64,000 nucleotides of DNA, taken from contig JAHLYQ010000041.1 in NCBI GenBank assembly GCA_025127975.1, positions 62,001 to 126,000 of the forward strand, in the 5' to 3' direction. The position numbers and the translations under genes are program-made. The notes beneath the pieces were generated by a model that worked only from the letters and a program-made list of their open reading frames with translations, did no database searches and had not been told where the DNA came from. Positions 1 to 9,436 of this stretch are shown piece by piece; position 1 is the stretch's first letter, and each line of letters begins with the position of its first letter. This stretch comes from Synechococcus sp. CS-1331 (GTDB lineage: Bacteria; Cyanobacteriota; Cyanobacteriia; PCC-6307; Cyanobiaceae).

Positions 1-417
1 CTGGAGCTTGGCGGCCTCATCGAGTTGGGCAAAGGCTGTTTTCAGGGCTGAGGCGCGCTTCTCGGCCTCGGGGCGGTCGGCGGGAAGCAGCCTTTGGTTG
101 ATGTAGCTCATTTCCCGGCCCACTTCCTGCATTGGGCCGTGGATCAAGTTGGCGGTGAAGACCCAGTTGCGATCATTTACGAGGGCGGCCAACTCGGGCA
201 GGCGGTTGCGGGCTGCCAGGAAGCCCTCCGCCTGCCGCTCGATCAGGGCCATGTCCTCTGGGCTGATGCTCGGGGGCTTCTTGCCCTGGCTGCCGTCACA
301 GGCGGCCAGGCCCAGGCAGAGCGCCAGGGCCAGGCCAAGGGCGGCCAGCCGGCGCAGTTGCTGGGCCAGGGCACTGATTGCGGCTGGTATCGCGGCGGGT
401 ATCTGTGCAAAAACCAT
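1..417 (-). CDS. psbQ: Photosystem II protein PsbQ (CyanoQ) lipoprotein, C-terminus cut by window edge
   Basis: The minus strand reads from an ATG at 417 off the left edge, giving 139 codons without a stop. An N-terminal hydrophobic stretch rich in Leu and Ala ends in a lipobox (Leu-Ala-Ala-Cys, Cys at about residue 40), so the product should be a lipid-anchored lumenal protein. The following region contains NRNWVFTANLIHGPMQEVG and INQRLLPADRPEAEK, which resemble the helix-bundle core of cyanobacterial PsbQ, a luminal subunit stabilising the oxygen-evolving side of photosystem II. The N-terminus before the signal helix is unusually long, so a start further in is possible. An in-frame stop lies upstream at about 475. 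Family call is fairly sure; the C-terminus is missing from the window. Confidence 0.82.
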   Translation of the reverse strand, partial: MVFAQIPAAIPAAISALAQQLRRLAALGLALALCLGLAACDGSQGKKPPSISPEDMALIERQAEGFLAARNRLPELAALVNDRNWVFTANLIHGPMQEVGREMSYINQRLLPADRPEAEKRASALKTAFAQLDEAAKLQ

Positions 418-555
418 CGCAGTCGCCAAGGCCAGGGGTTCGTGGGCCTGAGTGTATCGGGGTTGGCCGGCCCCCTAGAAGGGTCTGTAGTCGCTTGCAA
501 TCTGCAACCTGCCGGTGCCTTGAGTGCTACTTCTGCAGTTGAAGGAGCCAGCGCC

Positions 556-1428
556 ATGTCTGCCCCCACCGCCATCCTGCAGATGATCTGCCCAGACCAG
601 CCTGGGCTGGTGCGGGAGCTTTCCGGTTGGGTGGCCGCCAACGGCGGCAACATCGTGCACGCCGACCACCACAGCGATCAGGGCGCCGGCCTCTTTTTGA
701 GCCGCATTGAATGGCAGCTGGAGGGTTTTGGGCTGCCGCGGGAGGCGATCTGCCCCACGGCTCGAGCCCTGGCTGAGCGCTTGGACGGCGCCTACAGGGT
801 GAATTTCTCGGATTACCGCCCGGCGGTGGCGATCTTTGTCAGCAAGCAAGACCACGCACTGCTCGACCTGCTTTGGCGCGTGCGCAGCGGCGAGCTGCCG
901 ATGCGGGTGCCGCTTGTGATCGCCAACCATGCCGATCTGGAGCCGATCGCGGCCCAATTCGGGGCGAGCTTTGCCTACCTGCCGGTCTCAGCGGCCAACC
1001 GAGAGGAAGCGGAGGCCCGCCAGCTCGAGTTGCTGGCGGAGCATCAGATCGAGCTGGTGATCCTGGCCAAGTACATGCAGGTGCTGACGCCCCGTTTTCT
1101 GGCGACGTTCGATTCCCCCGATGCCTTCCACCGGGTGATCAACATCCACCATTCATTCTTGCCGGCCTTTCAAGGGGCCCAGCCCTATCACCGGGCCTGG
1201 GAGCGGGGCGTGAAGCTGATCGGCGCCACGGCCCACTACGTCACCGAGGAGCTCGATGGCGGCCCGATCATTGCCCAGTCCACCGTGGCGGTGGGTCACC
1301 GTGATGAGGTCGCAGACCTGATTCGGATGGGTCGTGATTGCGAACGGCTCGCCCTGGCCAGGGCTGTGAGGCTGCACCTCAGGCGCCAGGTGATGGTCTA
1401 TCGGGGCCGCACGGCGGTGTTTGAGTGA
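556..1428 (+). CDS. purU: Formyltetrahydrofolate deformylase
   Basis: A 290-residue protein, the normal length for PurU, which hydrolyses 10-formyl-tetrahydrofolate to formate and tetrahydrofolate and balances one-carbon units. Residues 1-85 form an ACT-type regulatory domain (starts with ICPDQPGLVRELSGWV). The C-terminal part is the formyltransferase fold with INIHHSFLPAFQGAQPYHRA and the catalytic-type region ATAHYVTEELDGGPIIAQ. The ATG at 556 is preferred over the longer open frame because AAGGAG lies at 542-547, eight bases upstream, and the ACT domain begins immediately. The gene converges on the radical SAM gene, and their 3' ends overlap by 50 bases. Confidence 0.93.
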   Translation: MSAPTAILQMICPDQPGLVRELSGWVAANGGNIVHADHHSDQGAGLFLSRIEWQLEGFGLPREAICPTARALAERLDGAYRVNFSDYRPAVAIFVSKQDHALLDLLWRVRSGELPMRVPLVIANHADLEPIAAQFGASFAYLPVSAANREEAEARQLELLAEHQIELVILAKYMQVLTPRFLATFDSPDAFHRVINIHHSFLPAFQGAQPYHRAWERGVKLIGATAHYVTEELDGGPIIAQSTVAVGHRDEVADLIRMGRDCERLALARAVRLHLRRQVMVYRGRTAVFE

Positions 1429-3109
1429 GGGCCCCAGCCTGGTGCTGGGCGAGCGTTGCTTTGGGGAGGGGGCCCTCCAGGTGCTCCCAGGGCAGCACGC
1501 GCCCCGGGCTCCAGCTGGCATGGATCACCCCCTCCCAGGGGGGCGGGGTTTCAGGGCCGGAGGTTTGCTCCCGCACCCCCCGATAGGCCTGCTTCCAGCC
1601 CCCCAGGCTGTCGTGGCGGCCACGGGCGGCGGCGATCACTGGCGCCAGGCGCCGGTCGCTGCGCGACAGCAGCGCCTGGATCACACTCCAGCCGTAGCTT
1701 TCGGGGCGCAGCTCGATGCCCTTGGGCTTGAGCCGTTTGGCAAGCAGCTTGAGGCGTTTTTCCGCTTCCGGGCGTACCCCCTGCCACTGGAACGGGGTGT
1801 GGGCCTTGGGCACGAAGCTGCTCACTCCCAGGGTGAGCCTCAGCCCTGGGGTGGCCTTTTTCAGATCCAGCAGCAGGGCGGCGGTGGTCTCCACATCGGC
1901 GTCTTCTTCGGTGGGGAGGCCCACCATGCCGTAGAGCTTCAGGCCCGTGAGGCCACCTTCTTTGGCATAGCGGGCTGCTGAGTAGATCTCCTCGCTGCTT
2001 AGCTTCTTGTTCACCACCTGGCGCATGCGCTCGCTGCCGCTTTCGATGGCGATCGTGAGCGATTTGCTGCCCCGTTTGGCCAGGATCCGGCCCAGCTCGG
2101 CGGTCACGGTGGCGGCCCGCACCGAGCTGACGCTCACCCGGGTGCCCTCGAAGCGGTCCTGATCCAGCCAGGCCAGCAGGTCGGCGAATTGGGGGTGCTG
2201 GGTTACTGAGGCGCCCAGCAACCCCAGCCGTTGGGTGGCGGCCAGGCCCTTTTCCACCGCCGGGATCAGGCCGTCTTCCAGGCTGGGGGTACGAAACGGC
2301 AGGGTGAGATAGCTGGCCAGGCAGAAGCGGCACAGCTCCGGACAGCTGCGCGCCACCTCCACCATGTGGATCGAGGGCCAGGCCGCCTCCGGGGTGATCA
2401 CCGCCGAATGGCTCAAGGTGTTGCCGCGCCAGGTCTGCTTGGCCACGGTGGCGGGAACGCCGGCTTGGTTGGGCTCCACTGCCAGCAGCTGGCCATCGCT
2501 GGAGTAGCGGGGGGCATAGAGGCTCGGCACGTACACCCCCGGCAGTTGGGCCAGCTGGAGTAGCCGCTCGGCCCGCGGGGCGCCGCGGTGCTGCTGCAGG
2601 GCATCGATGAAGGCCGGCAGCAACAGCTCGCCATCGCCCAGCAGCACCACATCAAAAAAAGGCGCCAGCGGCTCGGGGTTGGCCGTGAGCACCGGACCGC
2701 CGCCGAACACGATCGGGTCAGCGTCGTCCCGCTCCGCTGCCCAGATCGGAATGCGTTGCTGCTCCAGCAGATCCAGCAGCACCGGCCCATCCAGCTCCCA
2801 GCTCAGAGACAGGCCGAAGAGGTCGCAGTGGCGGTGCGCTGGATCGCCCTGGTCGGTGAATAGGCGGCGTACATCCACATCGGCCCGCTGGGCCAGGCTG
2901 GCCCACACCACCTGGTAGCCCAGGCTGGTGATCCCCACGGTGTAAGTGCTGGGGAAGGCCAGCACCGCCCTCAGGGCTCCTGCCTCCGGCACGGCGGGAT
3001 CAAACAGCAGGGTTTCCTGGTTCAGGTGGGGGGGGTCTGGCCGGAAGTGGTCAGTCTGGAGGCTGAGCTGCCGGGTGGCCTGATTCAGCGCTACAGGGAG
3101 GAGCTTCAA
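1379..3109 (-). CDS. Radical SAM protein with N-terminal B12-binding-like domain
   Basis: A 576-residue protein. The N-terminal third (from about residue 45, AFPSTYTVGITSLGYQVVW, to residue 200) resembles the Rossmann-like cobalamin-binding region of class B radical SAM proteins. The [4Fe-4S] cluster motif CPELCRFC supplies Cys256, Cys260 and Cys263, followed by a radical SAM barrel with the Gly-rich GLKLYGMVGLPTEEDADVE region. The substrate is unknown; relatives occur throughout cyanobacteria as conserved hypotheticals. The open frame starts at a TTG directly after an in-frame stop, so this is the longest possible form; the true start may be one of the GTG codons about 40 residues in. The 3' end overlaps purU in opposite orientation. 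Confidence 0.8.
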   Translation of the reverse strand: MKLLPVALNQATRQLSLQTDHFRPDPPHLNQETLLFDPAVPEAGALRAVLAFPSTYTVGITSLGYQVVWASLAQRADVDVRRLFTDQGDPAHRHCDLFGLSLSWELDGPVLLDLLEQQRIPIWAAERDDADPIVFGGGPVLTANPEPLAPFFDVVLLGDGELLLPAFIDALQQHRGAPRAERLLQLAQLPGVYVPSLYAPRYSSDGQLLAVEPNQAGVPATVAKQTWRGNTLSHSAVITPEAAWPSIHMVEVARSCPELCRFCLASYLTLPFRTPSLEDGLIPAVEKGLAATQRLGLLGASVTQHPQFADLLAWLDQDRFEGTRVSVSSVRAATVTAELGRILAKRGSKSLTIAIESGSERMRQVVNKKLSSEEIYSAARYAKEGGLTGLKLYGMVGLPTEEDADVETTAALLLDLKKATPGLRLTLGVSSFVPKAHTPFQWQGVRPEAEKRLKLLAKRLKPKGIELRPESYGWSVIQALLSRSDRRLAPVIAAARGRHDSLGGWKQAYRGVREQTSGPETPPPWEGVIHASWSPGRVLPWEHLEGPLPKATLAQHQAGALTQTPPCGPDRPSPGA

Positions 3110-3176
3110 CTAAGGCACTACGCCCCGTCGCACGATGTCCTCCTATGGGCAGTGGCTTGGACGGTTTCTGCGGTTC

Positions 3177-3197
3177 CACCAGATGTGCCATCTGGTG
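3177..3197. repeat. 9-bp perfect inverted repeat upstream of the radical SAM gene
   Basis: CACCAGATG and CATCTGGTG are separated by a 3-base loop. No T-run follows on either strand, so this is not a convincing terminator. It lies about 70 bases upstream of the radical SAM gene start and could be an operator or a leftover of an inserted element. Confidence 0.4.
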
Positions 3198-3333
3198 ACC
3201 TGCGACACCCTTTGCCATCCTTTCGCCAGGCACCTTCTGGAACAGGGATGTGAAAGCCACCATGGTCTACACCAATGTGTTTAATAGAGGGCCGTCTTGG
3301 CTAATAAGCCCCGCCGCTGATCTTGAGCTTTAG

Positions 3334-3469
3334 CTGCACAGGAAGGCCGCGCCCGGTATTGTCGGTGTGAAGGTGGCTAACTCGAACCAGGGAGCTGCGT
3401 GAGGTTGAACGGCTGGTCAGCATGAACAGAGCTATGCTGCTGAAAGCATGGGAGGAGTTTCATGGCTAA
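3334..3469 (+). pseudogene. Decayed 3' part of a DUF4160 gene
   Basis: Two reading frames joined by a frameshift give a protein-like stretch. The first frame (3334-3392) reads to VGVKVANSN; the second (about 3394-3469) reads ELREVERLVSMNRAMLLKAWEEFHG then TAA. The second part resembles the C-terminal helix of DUF4160 proteins, which end in a similar acidic and basic helix. The TAA overlaps the ATG of the following DUF2442 gene by 8 bases (ATGGCTAA), the arrangement seen in intact DUF4160-DUF2442 pairs. The 5' half of the gene cannot be recognised. The frameshift is inferred from two adjacent frames without an alignment, so it is a moderate-confidence call. Confidence 0.5.
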
Positions 3470-3722
3470 CCCTGGAGAGCGGGTCACAGACGTTGCATTG
3501 ACTGAGGACAGGTTGATCATTGACTTAACTGATGGACGATCAATCTCGGTGCCTTTGGCTTGGTTTCCACGGCTTCTGCATGCAACTTTCCAGGAGCGTG
3601 AAAACTGGCAGATTGCTGGGGCTGGCTATGGACTTCACTGGCCAGATATTGATGAGGACTTAAGTGTGGAAGGCTTACTTCGTGGAGCGCCAGCGCCCCA
3701 AGTCAAGGCAATGGTCAGCTAG
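3462..3722 (+). CDS. DUF2442 domain protein
   Basis: An 86-residue protein whose layout (RVTDVALTEDRLIIDLTDGRSISVPLAWFPRLL followed by GYGLHWPDIDEDLSVEGLL) is typical of DUF2442. These small proteins usually stand next to a DUF4160 gene and are suspected to form a toxin-antitoxin-like or mobile pair; no reaction is established. A GGAGGAG at 3451-3457 gives a good ribosome site. Its partner upstream appears frameshifted, so this copy may be an orphan. Lower GC than the surrounding genes suggests recent arrival. Confidence 0.8.
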   Translation: MANPGERVTDVALTEDRLIIDLTDGRSISVPLAWFPRLLHATFQERENWQIAGAGYGLHWPDIDEDLSVEGLLRGAPAPQVKAMVS

Positions 3723-4057
3723 CCAGCGTTAGCTAGAGCTGGGGCAAGCGCTGACGTCGGTAGAGGTTGCTACAAAGTGAGTACGCTTTTCTGTGGCCGG
3801 CTAACACAGCCATTCACCAGAACCGCCTCCTAGCACGCTTGACCTCCTGGGGCGTTCCGTTCACACATTCTCTGCGTCCAAGCGATGGCCAGCGTTCGAA
3901 GGATCGGGAAGAGCGGAGTGGAAATGCTCCTGGGTGGAGGCCGGTGCTCTTGGAATAAGCAGACCCTGCAGGCCAATTCCGACAGCGGTAGTCCATCGAT
4001 GGTCGTAATACCGTTTGGCAGCTGGTAGGATAAATGTGTTCTGGCGGGGTGTTTGCC
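3723..4057. other. Intergenic stretch with a palindrome before the VapBC-type pair
   Basis: No convincing gene is visible in these 335 bases; short frames on both strands lack family-like composition. A perfect 10-base palindrome CCATCGATGG lies at 3993-4002, inside a wider imperfect repeat (GGTA at 3987 and TACC at 4009), about 55 bases before the antitoxin start. This is a plausible autoregulatory operator. A TAGGATAAAT stretch at 4026-4035 could carry the -10 element. Confidence 0.35.
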
Positions 4058-4315
4058 ATGGCTGTGATTTCACTCAAGTTGACCGAAGCCCTTGATGCCC
4101 AGCTCACAGATCAGGCTCACCGTCGTCGGCTGAGTAAGTCTGAGTTGGTTCGTCGAGCATTGACTGCCTTCCTCCAGCCCTCACGCCAAGACGTGGAGGG
4201 CTCAGCACCACAATCCGCAGCTGATCTGGTGGCCGATCTGGTTGGTTGTTGTGAAGATGGTCCAGCTGATCTGTCATCCAACCCTGCTTATCTCGCAGAA
4301 TTCGGCGCAAACTGA
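4058..4315 (+). CDS. Ribbon-helix-helix antitoxin (VapB/CopG type)
   Basis: An 85-residue protein starting MAVISLKLTEALDAQLTDQAHRR and continuing SKSELVRRALTAFL, the strand-helix-helix pattern of CopG/RHH DNA-binding antitoxins. The acidic C-terminal half, ending in SSNPAYLAEFGAN, is the likely toxin-binding tail. The ATG at 4058 is preferred to the ATG at 4034 because the RHH strand begins right after it. The stop is 2 bases before the PIN-domain toxin, so the pair should be co-transcribed and autoregulated. Confidence 0.82.
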   Translation: MAVISLKLTEALDAQLTDQAHRRRLSKSELVRRALTAFLQPSRQDVEGSAPQSAADLVADLVGCCEDGPADLSSNPAYLAEFGAN

Positions 4316-4317
4316 TT

Positions 4318-4725
4318 ATGGCGGTGCTGCTGGATACAGGCCCCTGGGTTGCCCTGTTGAGTCGCAGCGACACCCATCACAACTGGGCTGTTGAACAGTT
4401 TCGGCTTATCCAGCCTCCACTGCTTAGCTGTGAGGCTGTTGTTGCAGAAACCTGTTTTTTGCTGAAGCGTTCTGGATTTGATCCTTCATTGGCGCTGCAG
4501 TTCATTGAGCGAGGGGTTGTGCAATTGCCTTTCGTGCTCCAGGACCAGATTGGCTCCGTGAGTTCACTTTTCAAGCGCTACGAGAATGTGCCCGCTTCTC
4601 TTGCTGACGCTGCTTTGATTCGGTTGGCTGAGATCACCGACTCACCATTACTTCTTACTACCGATAGTGACTTCCATATCTACCGCCGACATGGAAGACA
4701 GATGATTCCTTTGGCCACCCCGTGA
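4318..4725 (+). CDS. PIN-domain toxin (VapC type)
   Basis: A 135-residue PIN-domain ribonuclease. The expected acidic metal ligands are present: Asp6 in LLDTGPWVALL, Glu44 in VVAETCFLL, Asp97 in SLADAALIRLA and Asp116/Asp118 in LLTTDSDF. VapC toxins cut tRNA or rRNA when released from their antitoxin. It follows the RHH antitoxin with a 2-base gap. The target RNA cannot be told from sequence. All catalytic residues are intact, so the toxin is probably active. Confidence 0.88.
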   Translation: MAVLLDTGPWVALLSRSDTHHNWAVEQFRLIQPPLLSCEAVVAETCFLLKRSGFDPSLALQFIERGVVQLPFVLQDQIGSVSSLFKRYENVPASLADAALIRLAEITDSPLLLTTDSDFHIYRRHGRQMIPLATP

Positions 4726-4913
4726 ATCAGATGTTTTCTGTAGAGGTATGACACTTCGATCACGCCCCTCGAGTGGACAGGCCGCCACTACCTCTCAGCT
4801 TCGCCAGTGCGGTGCGAGTGGGTAACGCCGATCCGAGTAACCAGAAGTCAGTATGCTTCCCAGAGTTGCCTATGGTTCGGGCGAGATAGCCTGTTTTCTG
4901 CAGGCCTAAGCCC

Positions 4914-7544
4914 TCACACCCCCGCGAGCATCCTGGCCTCCTCTTCGCTGCTCACAACCCGGCCGCTGTCTTCAAAGCCCTCGATTTGATCGAAGTTGAG
5001 GTAGCGGTACAGCTCGGCGCCGTTGGGATCGATCTTTTCGGCGGCGATCTTCAGGTATTCGACGCTGGAAGGAATCCGTCCCAGTTGGGCGCACACCGCC
5101 GCCAGTTCGGCGCTGCCCAAGTACACCTGGGCGCCGTTGCCCAGGCGGTTGTTGAAGTTGCGGGTGCTGGTGGAAAACACCGTGGTGTCGTTTTCCACCC
5201 GGGCCTGGTTGCCCATGCACAGGGAGCAGCCCGGCATCTCCATGCGGGAGCCGGCCTGCTCAAAGATGGCGTAGTAGCCCTCCTGTTTGAGCATCTCCTC
5301 GTCCATGCGGGTGGGGGGGCACACCCACAGCCGCGCGGCGTTTTCACCCTGGCCTTTGAGCACTGTGGCGGCGGCGCGGTAGTGGCCGATGTTGGTCATG
5401 CAGCTGCCGATGAATACCTCATCGATCGGTGCGCCGGCTACCTCGGAAAGGGTTTTGACGTTGTCGGGGTCGTTGGGGCAGGCCAGGATCGGCTCGCTGA
5501 TCTGATCGAGATCGATCTCGATTACGGCGGCGTATTCGGCATCGGCATCGGCCTCCAGCAGCACCGGATTGGCCAGCCAAGCCTCCATCGCCTGGATGCG
5601 GCGGGCCAGGGTGCGCCCATCGCCGTAGCCGCGGGCGATCATGTTTTTGAGCAGCGCCACATTGCTGCGCAGGTATTCGCTCACCGTTTCAACGCTGAGC
5701 TTGATCGTGCTGCCGGCACAGGAGCGCTCGGCGGTTGCGTCGGTGAGTTCAAAGGCCTGCTCGAGCTTGAGATCGGGCAGCCCCTCGATCTCCATGATCC
5801 GGCCGTTGAACACGTTTTGCTTACCCTCCTTGGCCACCGTGAGCAGGCCCTGCTGGATCGCCACGTAGGGAATCGCGTTCACCACATCGCGCAGGGTCAC
5901 GCCCGGCTGCAGGGAGCCTGTGAATTTCACCAACACCGATTCGGGCATGTCGAGCGGCATGGCGCCGATGGCGGCAGCGAAGGCCACCAGGCCGGAGCCG
6001 GCCGGGAAGGAGATGCCCAAGGGGAAGCGGGTGTGGCTGTCGCCGCCGGTGCCGACGGTGTCTGGCAGAAGCATGCGGTTGAGCCAGCTGTGGATGATCC
6101 CATCGCCGGGGCGCAGGGCCACACCACCACGGGATGCCATGAAATCGGGCAGCTCGGCGTGGGTTTTCAGATCCACCGGCTTGGGATAGGCGGCGGTGTG
6201 GCAGAAGCTCTGCATCACCAGATCGGCTGAGAAGCCTAGGCAGGCAAGCTCCTTCATTTCATCGCGGGTCATGGGCCCGGTGGTGTCCTGGGAGCCCACG
6301 GTGGTCATCAGTGGCTCGCAGCTGCTGCCGGGGCGCACGCCCGCCAGGCCGCAGGCCTTGCCCACCATCTTCTGGGCCAGGGTGTAGCCCTTGCCGGTGT
6401 CGGCCGGGGCCACTGGGCGGATGAACAGGTCGCTGGCGGCCAGCCCCAGCTGGGCGCGCAACTTATCGGTGAGCGAGCGGCCAATCAGTAGGGGGATGCG
6501 GCCGCCGGCGCGCACCTCATCGCTGATCGTGCTGGGCTTGAGCTCGAAGCGGGCCACGATCTCGCCGGCATTCGCTTCGCCGCCGGAGCGCTCGATCGTG
6601 CCGGCGTAGGGGCGGATCGTGATCACATCGCCGCTGCTCAGGGCGCTCACGTCGCACTCGATCGGCAGGGCGCCGGAATCCTCGGCGGTGTTGAAGAAGA
6701 TCGGCGCGATCTTGCCGCCCAGGATCACACCGCCGCCGCGCTTGTTGGGCACGTGGGGGATGTCGCTGCCGGTGTGCCAGAGCACGGAGTTGATGGCGGA
6801 TTTGCGCGAGCTGCCCGTGCCCACCACATCGCCCACGTAAGCCACCGGGTGGCCCTTGGTTTTGAGCTGGCTGATCAACTCCAGGCCGCCGGGCATGCGG
6901 GTTTCCAGCATCGCCATCGCGTGCAGGGGGATGTCGGGCCGGGTGGTGGCGTGGGTCGCGGGGGAGAGATCGTCGGTGTTGGTTTCACCCTCCACCTTGA
7001 ACACCGTCACGGTGATCTCGGCGGGTAGCTCGGCCTTGGCGGTGAACCACTCGGCGGCGGCCCAGCTGTCGATCACCTGCTGGCCGTAGGGGTTGCTGGA
7101 GGCCAGCTCCAGCACCTCGTTGTAGGCGTCGTAGACGAGCAGGGTGCGGCTCAGACCCTCGGCGGCGGCGCTGGCGATGGCCGGATCGGAGTTGCTGAGC
7201 AGCTCGATCAGGGCGCTGACGTTGTAGCCGCCGATCATGGTGGCCAGCAGCCGCACCGCCTCAATCGGGCCCAGCAGGGGGCTGGTGGCGCTGCCTTGGG
7301 CCACGGCGCTGAGCCAGCCGGCCTTCACGTAGGCGGCTTCATCGACGCCGGGGGGGATGCGTTCGCTCAGCAGGTGCAGCAGGAAAGCTTCCTCGCCGGC
7401 GGGGGGGGCGGCTAGCAGCTCGGTGAGCGCCTGGACCTGGCTGGCGGTGAGCGGCAGGGCAGGCACGCCCAGGGCTTCTCGCTCGGCGGCGGCGGCGCGG
7501 TAGCTGCTGAGGAAGGTGGCTGGGGACATGCCCTTGTGCGTCAT
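4914..7544 (-). CDS. acnB: Bifunctional aconitate hydratase 2 / 2-methylisocitrate dehydratase (AcnB)
   Basis: An 876-residue protein of normal AcnB length. It interconverts citrate and isocitrate in the TCA branch that supplies 2-oxoglutarate for nitrogen assimilation. The N-terminal HEAT-like domain is followed by the swivelling domain with [18 protein letters not shown] and then the core domains. The [4Fe-4S] ligands are Cys715 ([12 protein letters not shown]) and Cys773 and Cys776 (CSLCMGNQ). The start ATG has GGGAAG just upstream. Divergent from the DAHP synthase gene, with about 138 bases between the starts holding both promoters. No clear T-tailed terminator was found after the stop. 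Confidence 0.96.
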   Translation of the reverse strand: MTHKGMSPATFLSSYRAAAAEREALGVPALPLTASQVQALTELLAAPPAGEEAFLLHLLSERIPPGVDEAAYVKAGWLSAVAQGSATSPLLGPIEAVRLLATMIGGYNVSALIELLSNSDPAIASAAAEGLSRTLLVYDAYNEVLELASSNPYGQQVIDSWAAAEWFTAKAELPAEITVTVFKVEGETNTDDLSPATHATTRPDIPLHAMAMLETRMPGGLELISQLKTKGHPVAYVGDVVGTGSSRKSAINSVLWHTGSDIPHVPNKRGGGVILGGKIAPIFFNTAEDSGALPIECDVSALSSGDVITIRPYAGTIERSGGEANAGEIVARFELKPSTISDEVRAGGRIPLLIGRSLTDKLRAQLGLAASDLFIRPVAPADTGKGYTLAQKMVGKACGLAGVRPGSSCEPLMTTVGSQDTTGPMTRDEMKELACLGFSADLVMQSFCHTAAYPKPVDLKTHAELPDFMASRGGVALRPGDGIIHSWLNRMLLPDTVGTGGDSHTRFPLGISFPAGSGLVAFAAAIGAMPLDMPESVLVKFTGSLQPGVTLRDVVNAIPYVAIQQGLLTVAKEGKQNVFNGRIMEIEGLPDLKLEQAFELTDATAERSCAGSTIKLSVETVSEYLRSNVALLKNMIARGYGDGRTLARRIQAMEAWLANPVLLEADADAEYAAVIEIDLDQISEPILACPNDPDNVKTLSEVAGAPIDEVFIGSCMTNIGHYRAAATVLKGQGENAARLWVCPPTRMDEEMLKQEGYYAIFEQAGSRMEMPGCSLCMGNQARVENDTTVFSTSTRNFNNRLGNGAQVYLGSAELAAVCAQLGRIPSSVEYLKIAAEKIDPNGAELYRYLNFDQIEGFEDSGRVVSSEEEARMLAGV

Positions 7545-7682
7545 CTGCTTCCCATTCTTCTTGGCGGCCCCCGGGGCCTTGGTGACGAAGGCTGCAGAAC
7601 ATCCTGATCGCGGTGCACGCCCAGCTGGCAGGGGTCGCTGGCTGAGCGCTCTCTAGGCTGAACCAATCCTGCGCTGCACTTC

Positions 7683-8765
7683 ATGCACGCCACCACCAGC
7701 GATCTCCACATCGTGGAAACCCGGCCGCTGGTGCCTCCGGCGGTGCTGCATCGGGACCTCCCCCTCAGCGATCGGGCCGCCAGCACGGTGCAGCAGGCCC
7801 GGGAGCGGATCCAGGCGATCCTGCATGGCCGCGATTCCCGCCTGCTGGTGATCGTGGGGCCCTGCTCGGTGCACGACGTGGCGGCGGCCCACGAGTACGC
7901 CGACTTCATCGCCGAGGCGCGCCAGCGCCACCGCGCCGAGCTGGAGGTGGTGATGCGGGTCTATTTCGAGAAGCCCCGCACCACCGTGGGCTGGAAAGGG
8001 CTGATCAACGATCCCCACCTCGATGGCAGCTATGACATCAATACCGGCCTGCGGTTGGCCCGCGGCCTGCTGCTGCACCTGGCCGAGCTGGGGCTACCTG
8101 CTGCCACCGAGCTGCTGGATCCTGTTGTGCCCCAATACATCGCAGACCTGATCAGCTGGACCGCCATCGGCGCCCGCACTACAGAGAGCCAGACCCACCG
8201 GGAGATGGCCTCGGGGCTGTCGATGCCGATCGGCTTCAAGAACGGCACCGATGGCAGTGCCATCACGGCAATCAATGCGATGGAGGCCGCGGCCCGGCCC
8301 CACCATTTCCTCGGCATCAACGGCGACGGCCAGGCGGCGATTGTCTCGACCACCGGCAATCCCGATGGCCACCTGGTGTTGCGGGGGGGCAAGGGGGGAA
8401 CCAACTACCACCTTGAGGCGGTGGATCAGGCCGCCGCCCAGCTGGCCAAGGCGGGGCTGCCCCATCGGGTGATGGTGGACTGCAGCCACGGCAATTCCAA
8501 CAAGGACTACCGCCGTCAGAGTGAGGTGGCAAGCGAGGTGGCGGAGCAGTTGCGGGCTGGCTCCAGCCAGCTGATGGGCGTGATGCTGGAGAGCCACCTG
8601 GTGGCCGGCAGCCAAAAGATTCCCACCGATCTGGCCCAGCTCCAGCGCGCCTCGCTCACCTACGGCCAGAGCATCACCGATGCCTGCATCGATCTGGCCA
8701 CCACCGCTGCTGCCCTCGACACCCTGGCCCAGGCTGTGGCTCAGACCCAGTTGGTGCTCAGCTGA
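7683..8765 (+). CDS. 3-deoxy-7-phosphoheptulonate synthase, class I (AroG/AroF type)
   Basis: A 360-residue DAHP synthase condensing phosphoenolpyruvate and erythrose 4-phosphate, the first step of the shikimate pathway. Family motifs include LVIVGPCSVHD (about residues 54-64), MRVYFEKPRTTVGWKGLINDP, GARTTESQTHRE, PIGFKNGTDG, VDCSHGNSNKD and GVMLESHL. These carry the substrate and metal ligands of the microbial class I alpha family. The paralogue group (Phe-, Tyr- or Trp-sensitive) cannot be assigned by eye. Its 3' end overlaps the convergent phytol-kinase-like gene by 8 bases. Confidence 0.95.
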   Translation: MHATTSDLHIVETRPLVPPAVLHRDLPLSDRAASTVQQARERIQAILHGRDSRLLVIVGPCSVHDVAAAHEYADFIAEARQRHRAELEVVMRVYFEKPRTTVGWKGLINDPHLDGSYDINTGLRLARGLLLHLAELGLPAATELLDPVVPQYIADLISWTAIGARTTESQTHREMASGLSMPIGFKNGTDGSAITAINAMEAAARPHHFLGINGDGQAAIVSTTGNPDGHLVLRGGKGGTNYHLEAVDQAAAQLAKAGLPHRVMVDCSHGNSNKDYRRQSEVASEVAEQLRAGSSQLMGVMLESHLVAGSQKIPTDLAQLQRASLTYGQSITDACIDLATTAAALDTLAQAVAQTQLVLS

Positions 8766-9432
8766 GCAGTTGCCAGAGCCAGCCGGCTGCCAGCGGCACG
8801 GTGAAGTTGTCGAGGCCTCCCACCGCCACCTGCTCCAACAGCACAGCTACGGCCGTGATGGCCAGTAGGGGGGAAAGCTCCGGGTGGGGCAGGCCCGTAT
8901 TGAGCGCCAGCTGGCGTACCAGCAGCAGCATGGCCAGGCTGCCCGCTGCCATGGCAGCGGTGCCAACTACGGATTTGCGTTGGCCCCAGAGCTGCCAGCT
9001 TGGGGAGGCCACCAGGGGCCCCAGCAGCCCGGCCAGGCCATCACCGACGGCCATCACCAGCACCCCGGCGGCCACTGCCGCCGGCTGCTGGGGCCAGAAC
9101 AGCAGCAGCAGCAAGGTGATGGAGGCGCCGTAGGCCACGGTGCCGTAGCTGCGGCGGCCCACATCCTCGATGGCCGGCAACAGGCGGAAGCGGTGGTTGA
9201 GCGCCGCCAGCAGGGTGATCGCCCCGGCGGCTGGGATGGCGATCAGCCGGTTGGTGCCGCAGGCCCAGGCGATCGGCACCACAGCTCCGGTGCCGATGTG
9301 CACCAGCTTGCGACTCCACTCCCTCTGGCCGTTCCAGCGTTGCCGCACCTGGCGGGCGGCGATGGCCAGCAGGGTGAGCCAGCCAGCCACTGCGGCAACG
9401 CCGATGAGTTGTTGCGGCCAGCCGCCGGGCAC
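8758..9432 (-). CDS. Phytol/polyprenol kinase family membrane protein
   Basis: A 224-residue integral membrane protein with about six hydrophobic segments. It carries REWSRKLVHIGTGAVVPIAW and GVLVMAVGDGLAGLLGP, hallmarks of the CTP-dependent phytol kinase / dolichol kinase / CDP-DAG synthase-like family. In cyanobacteria such proteins (VTE5- and VTE6-like) recycle phytol from chlorophyll for tocopherol and phylloquinone. Start is a GTG four bases after the sigma factor stop, so it is probably co-transcribed with the sigma gene. Whether it uses phytol or phytyl-phosphate is not decidable here. Confidence 0.75.
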   Translation of the reverse strand: MPGGWPQQLIGVAAVAGWLTLLAIAARQVRQRWNGQREWSRKLVHIGTGAVVPIAWACGTNRLIAIPAAGAITLLAALNHRFRLLPAIEDVGRRSYGTVAYGASITLLLLLFWPQQPAAVAAGVLVMAVGDGLAGLLGPLVASPSWQLWGQRKSVVGTAAMAAGSLAMLLLVRQLALNTGLPHPELSPLLAITAVAVLLEQVAVGGLDNFTVPLAAGWLWQLLS

Positions 9433-9436
9433 CGGC

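Noticed and set aside
3767..3958. Small 63-codon gene before the VapBC pair
   Set aside because: No ribosome site, no recognisable fold pattern and no neighbour support.
4986..6230. A 414-codon plus-strand frame opposite acnB
   Set aside because: Mirror of AcnB codons; no motifs, no ribosome site, and AcnB is complete on the other strand.
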